From Virgibacillus_O xinjiangensis (GTDB lineage Bacteria > Bacillota > Bacilli > Bacillales > Amphibacillaceae): DNA of 56,965 bases. The notes beneath the pieces are model-generated. The model was not told the DNA's origin. It saw only the letters and a list, made by a program, of their open reading frames with translations, and searched no databases. The stretch spans positions 1 to 56,965 of the forward strand of contig NZ_JBHRSA010000012.1 of NCBI RefSeq assembly GCF_042643145.1, given 5' to 3'. The first letter of the stretch is position 1. Each line of letters begins with the position of its first letter. The position numbers were made by a program, and so were the translations under genes. Below are positions 39,226-47,392 of the stretch, piece after piece.

Positions 39226-39266
39226 TGTCATCTTCCTTCTGGCAGAGCCTTCGGGTATTGGAATAG

Positions 39267-39298
39267 AGTACTTCACATACTTCATACGTGAAGTACTC
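39267..39298. repeat. 11-bp perfect inverted repeat
   Basis: GAGTACTTCAC (39267-39277) and GTGAAGTACTC (39288-39298) surround a 10-nt spacer. No T-tract follows. It could be a protein-binding palindrome or an RNA hairpin. Confidence 0.55.
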
Positions 39299-39327
39299 TC
39301 CCCTCAATTAATAAATCATCACTAGCA

Positions 39328-39456
39328 TTCGCTCCGGCAGAACGCTTCGCTTTCCGTGGGCACGGCCTCAGTCTCCTCGGAAGCAAAGAGCGCTTTCTGT
39401 GGGGCCTTCAGACTCGTGCTGTTCCCACAGGAGTCTACGCATTCTGCCTCCACTGG
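39328..39456 (+). repeat. Interspersed repeat, copy 1
   Basis: About 125 bp beginning near GCTTCGCTTTCCGTGGGCACGG (split by GTGGG and CACG motifs) and ending GAGTCTACGC...CACTGG. The 5' GTGGGCACG and 3' CGTGCTGTTCCCAC segments can pair. It is the first of four related copies in 840 bp. Bacillaceae genomes carry such short non-coding repeats widely. Confidence 0.8.
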
Positions 39457-39540
39457 ATTGGTCTGTGTCTCCTGCGTATACTTTCATCCTGCTATTGAAA
39501 AAAGAGTTCTACTGACTCTGGTAGAATAATGGTGACTACA

Positions 39541-39668
39541 TCCGCTGCGACAAAATACTTCGCTTTCCGTGGGCATGGTTTCAGTCTCCTCAGAAGAAAG
39601 GCACTTCTTCCGGGGGCCTTCAAACTCGTACTGTTCCCACTAGAGTCTGCGTATTTAGTCTCCGCTGG
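39541..39668 (+). repeat. Interspersed repeat, copy 2
   Basis: A direct copy starting TCCGCTGCGACAAAATACTT, then CGCTTTCCGTGGGCATGG, ending TCTCCGCTGGG. It shows more substitutions than copies 1 and 3 (CCCACTAGAG rather than CCCACAGGAG). Confidence 0.8.
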
Positions 39669-39765
39669 GTGTGAATTTATGTTTCAGGAGAAGCGACGGG
39701 CATGTCGGTTGTCAGCTTCTCTCTTCACTCTTGCTAATCTTCTATAGAAACGAGAAGGACTGCCA

Positions 39766-39893
39766 CCGCTGCGACAAAATACTTCGCTTTCCGTGGGCAC
39801 GGCTTCAGTCTCCTCGGAAGCAAAGGACGCTTCCTGCGGGGCCTTCAGACTCGTGCTGTTCCCACAGGAGTCTACGTATTTTTTCTTCGCTTG
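39766..39893 (+). repeat. Interspersed repeat, copy 3
   Basis: A direct copy with CGCTGCGACAAAATACTTCG at the start and CCCACAGGAGTCTACGTATT near the end. Flanks differ from those of copies 1 and 2, so the repeat itself is the conserved unit. Confidence 0.8.
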
Positions 39894-40041
39894 GTGTAGT
39901 TTTCTGGTTGTTGAGTGGTTATGAAATCTGAAAAAGCTTAATGGAGTTATCTCACAAAAAATTGATGTTTCATTTATGTGAGAAGCTTCGACTGTTTCAG
40001 TTCATAAAGCAACTAACATCATTGAGATTGTAATAACTAGA

Positions 40042-40162
40042 CCAGCGGAGGAAATCCAAGAAGACTCCTGCGGGAATCGTGACCAGAGTGAGATCCCGGA
40101 GAACGTTAGTTCGAGGAAGCTCACGGGTCGCCCGCGGAAAGCGAAGTGGAGTTTCCGCAGCG
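40042..40162 (-). repeat. Interspersed repeat, copy 4 (inverted and diverged)
   Basis: The minus strand shows CCGCTGCGGAAACTCCACTT, CGCTTTCCGCGGGCG and GCAGGAGTCTTCTTGG, the same ends and middle as the other copies but with a changed centre. This GC-rich form is the one I know as common in Bacillaceae. Confidence 0.7.
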
Positions 40163-40320
40163 GTGTGTGAGGCTCTACTTGTGGCTTACTAGGAAACAGA
40201 GCCATCATACCTTTATTTCACGAGTTATCATGAAAACTGCGTGTATGTCGTATCGGAGATGAAGCATATTCCACGATTATATTTTGCCAGCTGTCCACCC
40301 ATAATACAGCGTGTTTGTCA

Positions 40321-40364
40321 AAAACCGAACATTACATGTTTTTTATATTTAATTGTTCGATATT
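40321..40364 (+). promoter_or_regulatory. PurR box pair upstream of purE
   Basis: Box 1 AAAACCGAACATT (40321-40333) and inverted box 2 AATTGTTCGATATT (40351-40364) are separated by 17 bp, as in PurR control regions. Same core spacing as at pbuG. PurR bound here would repress the purine operon when PRPP is low. Confidence 0.8.
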
Positions 40365-40367
40365 TTA

Positions 40368-40396
40368 TTGATTTTCGGCCCGTGTTTTGGTATGCT
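40368..40396 (+). promoter_or_regulatory. SigA promoter of the purine operon
   Basis: TTGATT (40368-40373), 17-bp spacer, TATGCT (40391-40396), directly after PurR box 2. Confidence 0.75.
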
Positions 40397-40418
40397 TGAA
40401 CCAACAAATAAATACGGA

Positions 40419-40487
40419 ACCTCATATATCATTGGGAATATGGCCCAGAAGTTTCTACCCGGCACCGTAAATGCCGGACTATGAGGG
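40419..40487 (+). ncRNA. Guanine-type purine riboswitch of the pur operon
   Basis: The aptamer has CCTCATA/TATGAGG as P1, AATATGGCCC, AGTTTCTACCCGGCACCG and CCGGACTATGAGG. The specificity base in GACTATG is C, so guanine or hypoxanthine is the ligand. P1 overlaps a possible antiterminator partner (TATGAGGG in the downstream stem). Confidence 0.95.
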
Positions 40488-40541
40488 GAGATGAATCATT
40501 GTGTAGGCAATGATCCGTTTGAATGTCTGTCCGGACGCTTC

Positions 40542-40588
40542 AAGCCTGTTCATCTTCTCTCATCTATGAGGGAAAGAACAGGCTTTTT
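40542..40588 (+). terminator. Riboswitch-controlled terminator before purE
   Basis: AAGCCTGTTC (40542-40551) pairs perfectly with GAACAGGCTT (40576-40585), with inner pairing TTCTCTCAT/ATGAGGGAA, followed by TTTTT. Confidence 0.92.
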
Positions 40589-40630
40589 ATATATCGGCAG
40601 ATAGAACAATAGATAGAGAGGGTTTTGAAC

Positions 40631-41119
40631 ATGCAAGTTGGCGTTATCATGGGGAGTATATCCGATTGGGAAACGATGCAGCATACGTGCAAGGCACTGG
40701 ATGATCTGGAGGTGCCCTATGAAAAGGAAGTGATCTCTGCTCACAGAACACCTGATGAAATGTTTGCGTATGCCAAGTCCGCCAGGGAACGAGGACTGAA
40801 AGTGATCATAGCCGGAGCTGGAGGAGCAGCACATCTGCCGGGTATGGTCGCATCCCAGACCACTCTGCCCGTGATAGGAGTGCCAGTACAGAGCAAGGCA
40901 TTGGATGGGTTGGATTCCCTATTGTCCATCGTCCAGATGCCTGGTGGCGTACCGACGGCGACCGTGGCCATCGGCAAGGCAGGTGCCACGAATGCGGGCA
41001 TTCTGGCGGCGCAGATGATCGGCGCTTTTGACGGAGTAGTTGCAGGAAACCTCAAAAATTATCGTAAGAACATGCAGGAAAAAGTTGCAGAAATGAGGGA
41101 TGAACTTGAGCAGAAATGA
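40631..41119 (+). CDS. purE: N5-carboxyaminoimidazole ribonucleotide mutase
   Basis: A 162-residue class I PurE that moves the carboxyl group from N5-CAIR to C4, giving CAIR. GVIMGSISDWETM at the start and SAHRTPDEM with catalytic His are intact; GAGGAAHLPGMVAS and QMPGGVPTATVAIG follow. ATG 40631 has GAGAGGG nine bases upstream. It is the first gene of the 12-gene pur operon and works with PurK, whose gene overlaps its end by 14 bp. Confidence 0.98.
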   Translation: MQVGVIMGSISDWETMQHTCKALDDLEVPYEKEVISAHRTPDEMFAYAKSARERGLKVIIAGAGGAAHLPGMVASQTTLPVIGVPVQSKALDGLDSLLSIVQMPGGVPTATVAIGKAGATNAGILAAQMIGAFDGVVAGNLKNYRKNMQEKVAEMRDELEQK

Positions 41120-42236
41120 TGTACTTCTACCACCGGCGATGATTGGTATCATCGGCGGCGGACAGCTTGGGCGTATGATGGCCATTGCAGCAAGATATAT
41201 GGGATATCAGGTGGCGGTGCTTGACCCGACACCGAACTGTCCCACTGTACAGGTGGCCGACCGCCAGCTTACTGCGGCTTATGATGATATGGATGCCATC
41301 AAGGAACTGACGGAGATCAGTGATGCGGTCACATACGAATTTGAAAATGTGGATCTTACTGCGGCCCGTTACATCGAAGAACAAGGGAAATTGCCGCAAG
41401 GAGCCCTTGCCCTGGAAATCACCCAAAACAGGGAGAAGGAAAAAGTGACCATGCGTGATGCTGGTCTGCCTGTACCGGAATTCCGGATCGTCCAGAATGG
41501 AGCCGAGTGCGAAGAGGCGCTGGCGGACTTTTCTTACCCTGCCGTCATTAAAACCTGCAGTGGTGGTTATGATGGGAAAGGACAGGTCAAACTGGAGTCC
41601 TCGGAGGATGCACAAGAAGCCATTGATTTTGCAGAAAAGAATGGGCACTGCATCATCGAAGAGTGGCTGGCATTCGATAAGGAAGTGTCTGTGGTATTCA
41701 CGAGGGCGCTGGACGGCAATATTTCCTTCTTCCCGCTGTCGGAGAACGATCATAAGGATCACGTCCTCTATCAGACCACTGTTCCGGCAGACGTGGATAA
41801 GAAATTGGAAGTCAAGGCATACGAAGCTGCAGAAAAGCTTGCCGAGAGCATGGGCATTGTCGGGACCTTTGCCATTGAAATGTTCGTAAAAGGGGATGAA
41901 GTATTCCTCAATGAAATGGCACCACGCCCGCATAATTCGGGACATTATTCTATCGAGGCATGCAATATTTCCCAATTCGGCCAGCATATTCGAGCCATTT
42001 GTGGTCTTCCGCTTACAGAAGTGAGGCTTCTGAACCCATCTGTGATGATCAATATCCTTGGTGAAGATCTCGAAGGAGCCCTGAATGCGATGGAGAAAGT
42101 GCCTGATGGATTTGTCCACCTTTATGGGAAGGCAGAGGCAAAAGTGAAACGGAAGATGGGCCATGTTACATTTATTGCAGCAACAGAAGAGGAATTGCAG
42201 CAGCAGATACAGACATTCGAGGAGGCAAAACGATGA
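41106..42236 (+). CDS. purK: N5-carboxyaminoimidazole ribonucleotide synthase
   Basis: A 376-residue ATP-grasp enzyme that carboxylates AIR with bicarbonate and ATP. GIIGGGQLGRMMAIAA at the N-terminus, KTCSGGYDGKGQ, EEWLAFDKEVSV and EMAPRPHNSGHYSIEA are family marks. The start is TTG 41106, with GAGGGA six bases before it; ATG 41100 would leave no spacer. It overlaps purE by 14 bp and purB by 4 bp, so it is translationally coupled. Confidence 0.97.
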   Translation: MSRNDVLLPPAMIGIIGGGQLGRMMAIAARYMGYQVAVLDPTPNCPTVQVADRQLTAAYDDMDAIKELTEISDAVTYEFENVDLTAARYIEEQGKLPQGALALEITQNREKEKVTMRDAGLPVPEFRIVQNGAECEEALADFSYPAVIKTCSGGYDGKGQVKLESSEDAQEAIDFAEKNGHCIIEEWLAFDKEVSVVFTRALDGNISFFPLSENDHKDHVLYQTTVPADVDKKLEVKAYEAAEKLAESMGIVGTFAIEMFVKGDEVFLNEMAPRPHNSGHYSIEACNISQFGQHIRAICGLPLTEVRLLNPSVMINILGEDLEGALNAMEKVPDGFVHLYGKAEAKVKRKMGHVTFIAATEEELQQQIQTFEEAKR

Positions 42237-43537
42237 TTGAACGGTATACACGAGAAGAAATGGGCAGCATTTGGACGGAAGAGAACAAATTCAAGGCATG
42301 GCTGGAAGTGGAAATTCTCGCTTGTGAAGCTTGGAGTGAGCTTGGAGTCATCCCGAAAGAAGATGTGCAAAAGCTTCGTGAAAATGCCTCTTTTGATATC
42401 AATAGAATCTACGAAATCGAGCAAGAGACCAGGCATGACGTAGTGGCATTCACCAGAGCCGTATCGGAAACGCTTGGTGAAGAGAGGAAATGGGTCCATT
42501 ACGGGCTGACCTCGACAGATGTGGTGGATACTGCTCTATCTTACCTGCTCAAACAAGCAAATGATATCATCCGAAGAGATTTGAATAACTTCTTATCCAT
42601 TCTGGAAGATAAAGCAATAGAGCATCAGCATACCGTCATGATGGGACGGACACATGGCGTCCATGCCGAGCCTACCACATTCGGGTTGAAGATGGCACTT
42701 TGGTACGAAGAAATGAAACGGAACATCGAACGGTTTGAACTGGCAGCGAAAAATGTCGAATTCGGAAAGCTTTCCGGCGCGGTCGGAACCTATGCCAACA
42801 TCGACCCTTATGTCGAGCAGTATGTTTGCGAGAAGCTCGGTACTTCTCCTGCTCCGGTTTCCACACAGACTCTCCAGCGTGACCGTCATGCCGCATACAT
42901 GTCGGCATTGGCATTGATTGCCACTTCCATCGAGAAGTTTGCGACAGAGATCCGTGGGCTTCAGAAAACAGAGACAAGAGAAGTGGAAGAGCGTTTTGCC
43001 AAGGGGCAGAAAGGTTCCTCGGCCATGCCGCATAAGCGTAACCCGATCGGATCGGAGAACATGACAGGGATGGCCCGGGTGGTCCGTGGCTATATGATGA
43101 CGGCTTATGAAAATGTATCTCTTTGGCATGAACGGGATATTTCCCATTCATCTGCAGAGCGTGTCATTCTGCCGGATGCCACCATTGCCCTCAATTATAT
43201 GCTGAACCGGTTCGGCAATATCGTGAAGAATCTCACCGTGTTCCCGGAAAATATGAAGCGGAATATCGACCGGACACATGGTGTCATCTTCTCCCAGCGT
43301 GTACTCCTTTCCCTGATCGACAAGGGGATGGCCCGGGAAGCCGCCTATGATCTTGTCCAGCCGAAAGCGATGCAGGCTTGGGAAACAGCTACACACTTCA
43401 AAGAACTGGTAGAGGCGGATGAACAGGTTACATCAAAGCTGACCCAGGCAGAAATCGATGATTGTTTCGACTATACCTATCACTTGAAAAACGTAGATGC
43501 AATTTTTGACCGAATCGGACTGAAGAAGGGTGAATAA
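42233..43537 (+). CDS. purB: Adenylosuccinate lyase
   Basis: A 434-residue fumarase/aspartase superfamily enzyme that removes fumarate from SAICAR and from adenylosuccinate. TSTDVVDTALSYLL, MMGRTHGVHAEP (catalytic His) and the signature GSSAMPHKRNPIGSENMTG are clear. It starts in an ATGA overlap with purK. It serves two steps, so it contributes to both IMP and AMP synthesis. Confidence 0.98.
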   Translation: MIERYTREEMGSIWTEENKFKAWLEVEILACEAWSELGVIPKEDVQKLRENASFDINRIYEIEQETRHDVVAFTRAVSETLGEERKWVHYGLTSTDVVDTALSYLLKQANDIIRRDLNNFLSILEDKAIEHQHTVMMGRTHGVHAEPTTFGLKMALWYEEMKRNIERFELAAKNVEFGKLSGAVGTYANIDPYVEQYVCEKLGTSPAPVSTQTLQRDRHAAYMSALALIATSIEKFATEIRGLQKTETREVEERFAKGQKGSSAMPHKRNPIGSENMTGMARVVRGYMMTAYENVSLWHERDISHSSAERVILPDATIALNYMLNRFGNIVKNLTVFPENMKRNIDRTHGVIFSQRVLLSLIDKGMAREAAYDLVQPKAMQAWETATHFKELVEADEQVTSKLTQAEIDDCFDYTYHLKNVDAIFDRIGLKKGE

Positions 43538-43538
43538 G

Positions 43539-44252
43539 ATGAAAGCTGATCTTTTATATGAAGGCAAGGCAAAGCGGGTATACCGGGCGGAAGGAAAGCC
43601 GGGACAGCTAGTGTTGTCCTATAAGAATGATGCCACTGCATTCAATGGCGAGAAAAAGGCCCAATTCGATGGCAAGGGCCGGTTGAATAATGAAATTTCC
43701 TCCAAGATCTTCACCTCCCTTCATTCCAAGGGAGTGGAGACCCACTTCATTGAAAGGTTGAATGAAACGGAACAGCTGGTGCATCAAACGGAGATCATCC
43801 CATTGGAAGTGGTGGTCCGCAACATCGCTGCCGGCAGTATCACCAAGCGGCTCGGCTTCAGAGAGAAGACGCTGTTCGAACCGCCTCTCGTTGAATTGTT
43901 TTATAAAAATGATGACTTGGGTGATCCGCTCATCAATGATGATCATGCCAAGTTGCTGTCGGACATTACCGACCTCGAATTGAAGCAGGTGAAGGAAAAG
44001 GCGCTCCTCGTCAATGAGCGTCTGACCACACTGTTTGCATCCATGGGCATTAAATTGGTTGATTTCAAGCTTGAATTTGGAAGGAAAGCGGATGGGAACA
44101 TTGTCCTGTCTGATGAAATATCGCCTGATACCTGCCGGCTTTGGGATCTGGAAACAGAGCAGAAATTGGATAAGGATGTATTCCGGCAAGGAACCGGCAA
44201 TTTGATTGAAGTTTATGAAGAAATTTTGAAGCGTCTGGAGGGACAATCATGA
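43539..44252 (+). CDS. purC: SAICAR synthetase
   Basis: A 237-residue enzyme joining CAIR and aspartate with ATP. LYEGKAKRVYR at the start, LEVVVRNIAAGS, and KLEFGRKADG with DEISPDTCRLWD are the family blocks. ATG 43539 is preferred over the in-frame GTG at 43530, as GAAGGGTGA then forms the ribosome site. It lies 1 bp after purB and overlaps purS by 4 bp. Confidence 0.98.
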   Translation: MKADLLYEGKAKRVYRAEGKPGQLVLSYKNDATAFNGEKKAQFDGKGRLNNEISSKIFTSLHSKGVETHFIERLNETEQLVHQTEIIPLEVVVRNIAAGSITKRLGFREKTLFEPPLVELFYKNDDLGDPLINDDHAKLLSDITDLELKQVKEKALLVNERLTTLFASMGIKLVDFKLEFGRKADGNIVLSDEISPDTCRLWDLETEQKLDKDVFRQGTGNLIEVYEEILKRLEGQS

Positions 44253-44500
44253 TAAAGGTAACGGTACATGTAACATTGCGTCAAGGTGTGTTGGATCCAC
44301 AGGGAAAAGCAATCAAGGATTCCTTGAATTCTCTCGGATATGCAGAAGTCCAGGAGGCCAGGGTAGGAAAGTCGATAGAGCTGATGGTGGAAGAAGGCCC
44401 TGACTTGGAGGCACGTGTCGAGGAGATGTGTGAAAAGCTATTGTCCAATCCTGTCATGGAAGACTATCGTATCGAGGTGGAGGGGGCTGTTCACTCGTGA
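44249..44500 (+). CDS. purS: Phosphoribosylformylglycinamidine synthase subunit PurS
   Basis: An 83-residue small subunit that bridges PurL and PurQ. VHVTLRQGVLDPQGKAI at the start and SLGYAEVQEARVGKSI in the middle are conserved. It overlaps purC (ATGA) and purQ by 4 bp each. Separate PurS, PurQ and PurL subunits are the Gram-positive arrangement, as opposed to the fused PurL of enterobacteria. Confidence 0.97.
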   Translation: MIKVTVHVTLRQGVLDPQGKAIKDSLNSLGYAEVQEARVGKSIELMVEEGPDLEARVEEMCEKLLSNPVMEDYRIEVEGAVHS

Positions 44501-45180
44501 AGTTCGCTGTCATCGTTTTTCCGGGATCCAACTGTGACCGGGATATGTATCACGCCGTAAAAGAAGTGATGGGGATGGATGCCGACTTGGTCTGGTATCA
44601 ACATAGCAATCTAGAAGACTATGATGCCATCCTGCTTCCAGGAGGTTTCTCATATGGGGACTACTTGCGCTCCGGTGCGGTCGCCTCTGCGTCAGAGGTG
44701 GTCCAGCAAATCAAGGAGCATGCTGCGAAAGGAAAGCCGGTCCTCGGTGTCTGCAATGGATTCCAGGTGCTGACAGAATCCGGGCTGCTTCCGGGAGCAT
44801 TGATGCGCAATAAGAATCTTTCTTTCATGTGCCATCACGAAACATTGGTGGTCGAAAACGATCAGACAGCCTTTACTTCCAGCTATGAACAAGGCGAGAC
44901 GGTACGTTTTCCGATCGCCCACGGAGAAGGCAACTATTTCTGTGATCAGGAAACTTTGGGCGAGCTGAAGGCAAATGAACAAATCGTCTTCACTTATCAG
45001 AATAACCCTAATGGGTCTGTCGCAGATATTGCCGGAATCGTCAATAAAGAGGGGAATGTGTTCGGAATGATGCCGCATCCGGAGCGGGCAATGGAAAAGC
45101 TGCTCGGAAGTGATGACGGACGGAAACTATTTCAATCCATGATCAAGAACTGGGGGTACACCTATGCTGCAAACGTCTGA
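44497..45180 (+). CDS. purQ: Phosphoribosylformylglycinamidine synthase subunit PurQ
   Basis: A 227-residue class I glutaminase that passes ammonia to PurL. AVIVFPGSNCDRDM, LPGGFSYGDYLRSGAVA and nucleophile Cys in VLGVCNGFQVL are present, with the His-Glu pair in MMPHPERAMEKLLG. GTG start at 44497, after GGAGGTGGAGGGGG. It overlaps purL by 17 bp. Confidence 0.98.
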   Translation: MKFAVIVFPGSNCDRDMYHAVKEVMGMDADLVWYQHSNLEDYDAILLPGGFSYGDYLRSGAVASASEVVQQIKEHAAKGKPVLGVCNGFQVLTESGLLPGALMRNKNLSFMCHHETLVVENDQTAFTSSYEQGETVRFPIAHGEGNYFCDQETLGELKANEQIVFTYQNNPNGSVADIAGIVNKEGNVFGMMPHPERAMEKLLGSDDGRKLFQSMIKNWGYTYAANV

Positions 45181-47392
45181 AATCAGTCCAGAACAAGTCG
45201 AACAGGATCAGTTGTATAGAGAAATGGGGTTAAGTGACCAGGAATACGATATGGTCAAACAGATTTTGAAGAGGCGTCCGAATTTCACTGAAACCGGAAT
45301 TTTCTCCGTAATGTGGTCCGAGCATTGCAGCTATAAAACATCGAAACCGCTGTTGAAAAAATTCCCCACCAAAGCTCCGCATGTCCTTCAAGGGCCTGGA
45401 GAGGGTGCAGGGGTCATTGATATCGGTGATAATCAGGCAGTCGTGTTCAAGGTGGAAAGCCATAACCATCCATCGGCCGTGGAACCATATCAGGGTGCCG
45501 CTACAGGTGTCGGAGGCATTCTCCGTGACGTATTTTCCATGGGAGCACGTCCGGTAGCACTGATGAATTCACTAAGGTTCGGCAACCTCACCACCGATCG
45601 TGTGAAATATCTATTCCGTGAAGTGGTCAATGGAATTGCCGGATATGGAAACTGTGTCGGCGTTCCGACCGTCGGCGGGGAAGTGCAGTTTGATGAAAGC
45701 TACGAAGACAATCCCCTTGTCAACGCTATGGCAATTGGATTGATCAATCATGATGACATCCAGAAAGGACTCGCGTCCGGCGTTGGGAATACGGTCATCT
45801 ATGCAGGTGCACCAACCGGAAGGGATGGCATCCATGGGGCCACTTTTGCTTCGGATGATCTGGGAGAAGACGCGTCCAAGGACCGGCCATCTGTCCAAGT
45901 TGGCGATCCGTTTATGGAAAAACTGCTGATTGAGGCTTCCTTGGAGGTCATTCATTGTGAAGCATTGGTCGGCATGCAGGATATGGGAGCTGCAGGCCTC
46001 ACTTCCTCAGCCAGTGAAATGGCAAGTAAAGCGGGCACCGGCATGGAAATGGATTTGGATTTAGTGCCACAGCGAGAACAGGGTATGAGTGCCTATGAAA
46101 TGATGTTATCCGAATCACAGGAGCGGATGCTGCTGGTGGCCGAAGAGGGTCGTGAACAAGAAATTATCGATATATTCGAAAAATATGGACTCGAAGCAGT
46201 AGCTGTCGGCAAGGTCATCGAGGAGAAAGTGTTCCGGATTAAACAGCATGGAGAAGTGAAGGCGGATATCCCGGTTGATGCATTGGCGGAAGAGGCACCG
46301 GTTTTCCACCTCCCATCCAAGGAGGCAGCATACTACCAGGAATTCCAGCAGATGGTCGTCAACCAACCGGAAGTGAAGGACCACACGGATATGCTGAAAA
46401 AACTGCTACAACAGCCGACCATTGCCAGCAAGGAATGGGTCTATGATCAGTACGACTCGATGGTCCAGACTAATACGGTGCTTGCACCAGGTTCCGATGC
46501 GGCAGTCATACGGGTCAAAGGGACAAATAAAGCTTTGGCCATCACGACGGATTGCAACTCTCGCTATCTGTACTTGGACCCTGAAACAGGCGGCAAGATT
46601 GCGGTCGCAGAAGCAGCCAGGAATATTGTCTGTTCTGGTGCCAGACCACTGGGTATTACGGATGGGCTCAATTTTGGAAATCCTACCAATCCGGAAGTGT
46701 TCTGGCAGATGGAAAAGAGCGTGGATGGGATGAGTGAAGCATGTACAGCACTGGGCACACCGGTGATTGGTGGAAATGTTTCCCTCTACAATCAGTCCAA
46801 GGGAAGGGCGATCTACCCTACTCCGGTAGTCGGCATGGTTGGCATGCATGAGAGCCTGGAGCATATTACACCAAGCCATTTCCAGACGTCTGGTGACTTG
46901 ATCTATCAAATCGGTGAAGCGGAAGCCGAGTTCGGAGGCAGTGAACTGCAACAGGTCATCCAGGGGAAATATGAAGGAAAGGCCCCTCATATCGATATGG
47001 AAGTGGAAGCAGAAAGACAGAGCCAGCTCCTTACAGCGATCAAGCAGGGTGCTGTCCAGTCGGCACATGACCTTTCGGAGGGTGGATTGGCTGTGGCACT
47101 TGCAGAGAGCCTATTCGGCAAGGAAGGCCTTGGAGCAGAGGTCGAATTGGATGGGGACGCAACAACTGTTTTATACAGTGAGACACAATCCCGTTTCCTT
47201 GTCTCCGTCAAGCCAGAGATGAAAGAAGATTTTGAACGGATTGTCAAAGATGCCCGGTTGATCGGGAAGGTGACGGCAGATGGTGTCTGCTCTGTAAAAG
47301 TTGGAGAGAAACAGGCGGTGAAAGAAGACACGGCAATATTAAAAGAAATCTGGAGAGGAGCTATCCCATGCTTGCTGAACTCAAAGGCATAA
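45164..47392 (+). CDS. purL: Phosphoribosylformylglycinamidine synthase subunit PurL
   Basis: A 742-residue small-type PurL that makes FGAM from FGAR with ATP and glutamine-derived ammonia. FSVMWSEHCSYKTSKPLLKKF, KVESHNHPSAVEPYQGAATG and GDPFMEKLLIEASLE with GMQDMGAAGLTSS are the AIRS-like repeats. Length equals that of B. subtilis PurL. ATG 45164 lies inside purQ; the end overlaps purF by 25 bp. Confidence 0.98.
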   Translation: MLQTSEISPEQVEQDQLYREMGLSDQEYDMVKQILKRRPNFTETGIFSVMWSEHCSYKTSKPLLKKFPTKAPHVLQGPGEGAGVIDIGDNQAVVFKVESHNHPSAVEPYQGAATGVGGILRDVFSMGARPVALMNSLRFGNLTTDRVKYLFREVVNGIAGYGNCVGVPTVGGEVQFDESYEDNPLVNAMAIGLINHDDIQKGLASGVGNTVIYAGAPTGRDGIHGATFASDDLGEDASKDRPSVQVGDPFMEKLLIEASLEVIHCEALVGMQDMGAAGLTSSASEMASKAGTGMEMDLDLVPQREQGMSAYEMMLSESQERMLLVAEEGREQEIIDIFEKYGLEAVAVGKVIEEKVFRIKQHGEVKADIPVDALAEEAPVFHLPSKEAAYYQEFQQMVVNQPEVKDHTDMLKKLLQQPTIASKEWVYDQYDSMVQTNTVLAPGSDAAVIRVKGTNKALAITTDCNSRYLYLDPETGGKIAVAEAARNIVCSGARPLGITDGLNFGNPTNPEVFWQMEKSVDGMSEACTALGTPVIGGNVSLYNQSKGRAIYPTPVVGMVGMHESLEHITPSHFQTSGDLIYQIGEAEAEFGGSELQQVIQGKYEGKAPHIDMEVEAERQSQLLTAIKQGAVQSAHDLSEGGLAVALAESLFGKEGLGAEVELDGDATTVLYSETQSRFLVSVKPEMKEDFERIVKDARLIGKVTADGVCSVKVGEKQAVKEDTAILKEIWRGAIPCLLNSKA

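Noticed and set aside
39529..39931. Short plus-strand frames within the ~125-bp repeats
   Set aside because: They lie entirely in non-coding repeats that also occur in inverted form, and have no ribosome-binding sites.
41127..42251. A 374-codon minus-strand frame opposite purK
   Set aside because: It is an antisense shadow of a well-conserved ATP-grasp gene; the protein is His/Cys-rich without family resemblance.
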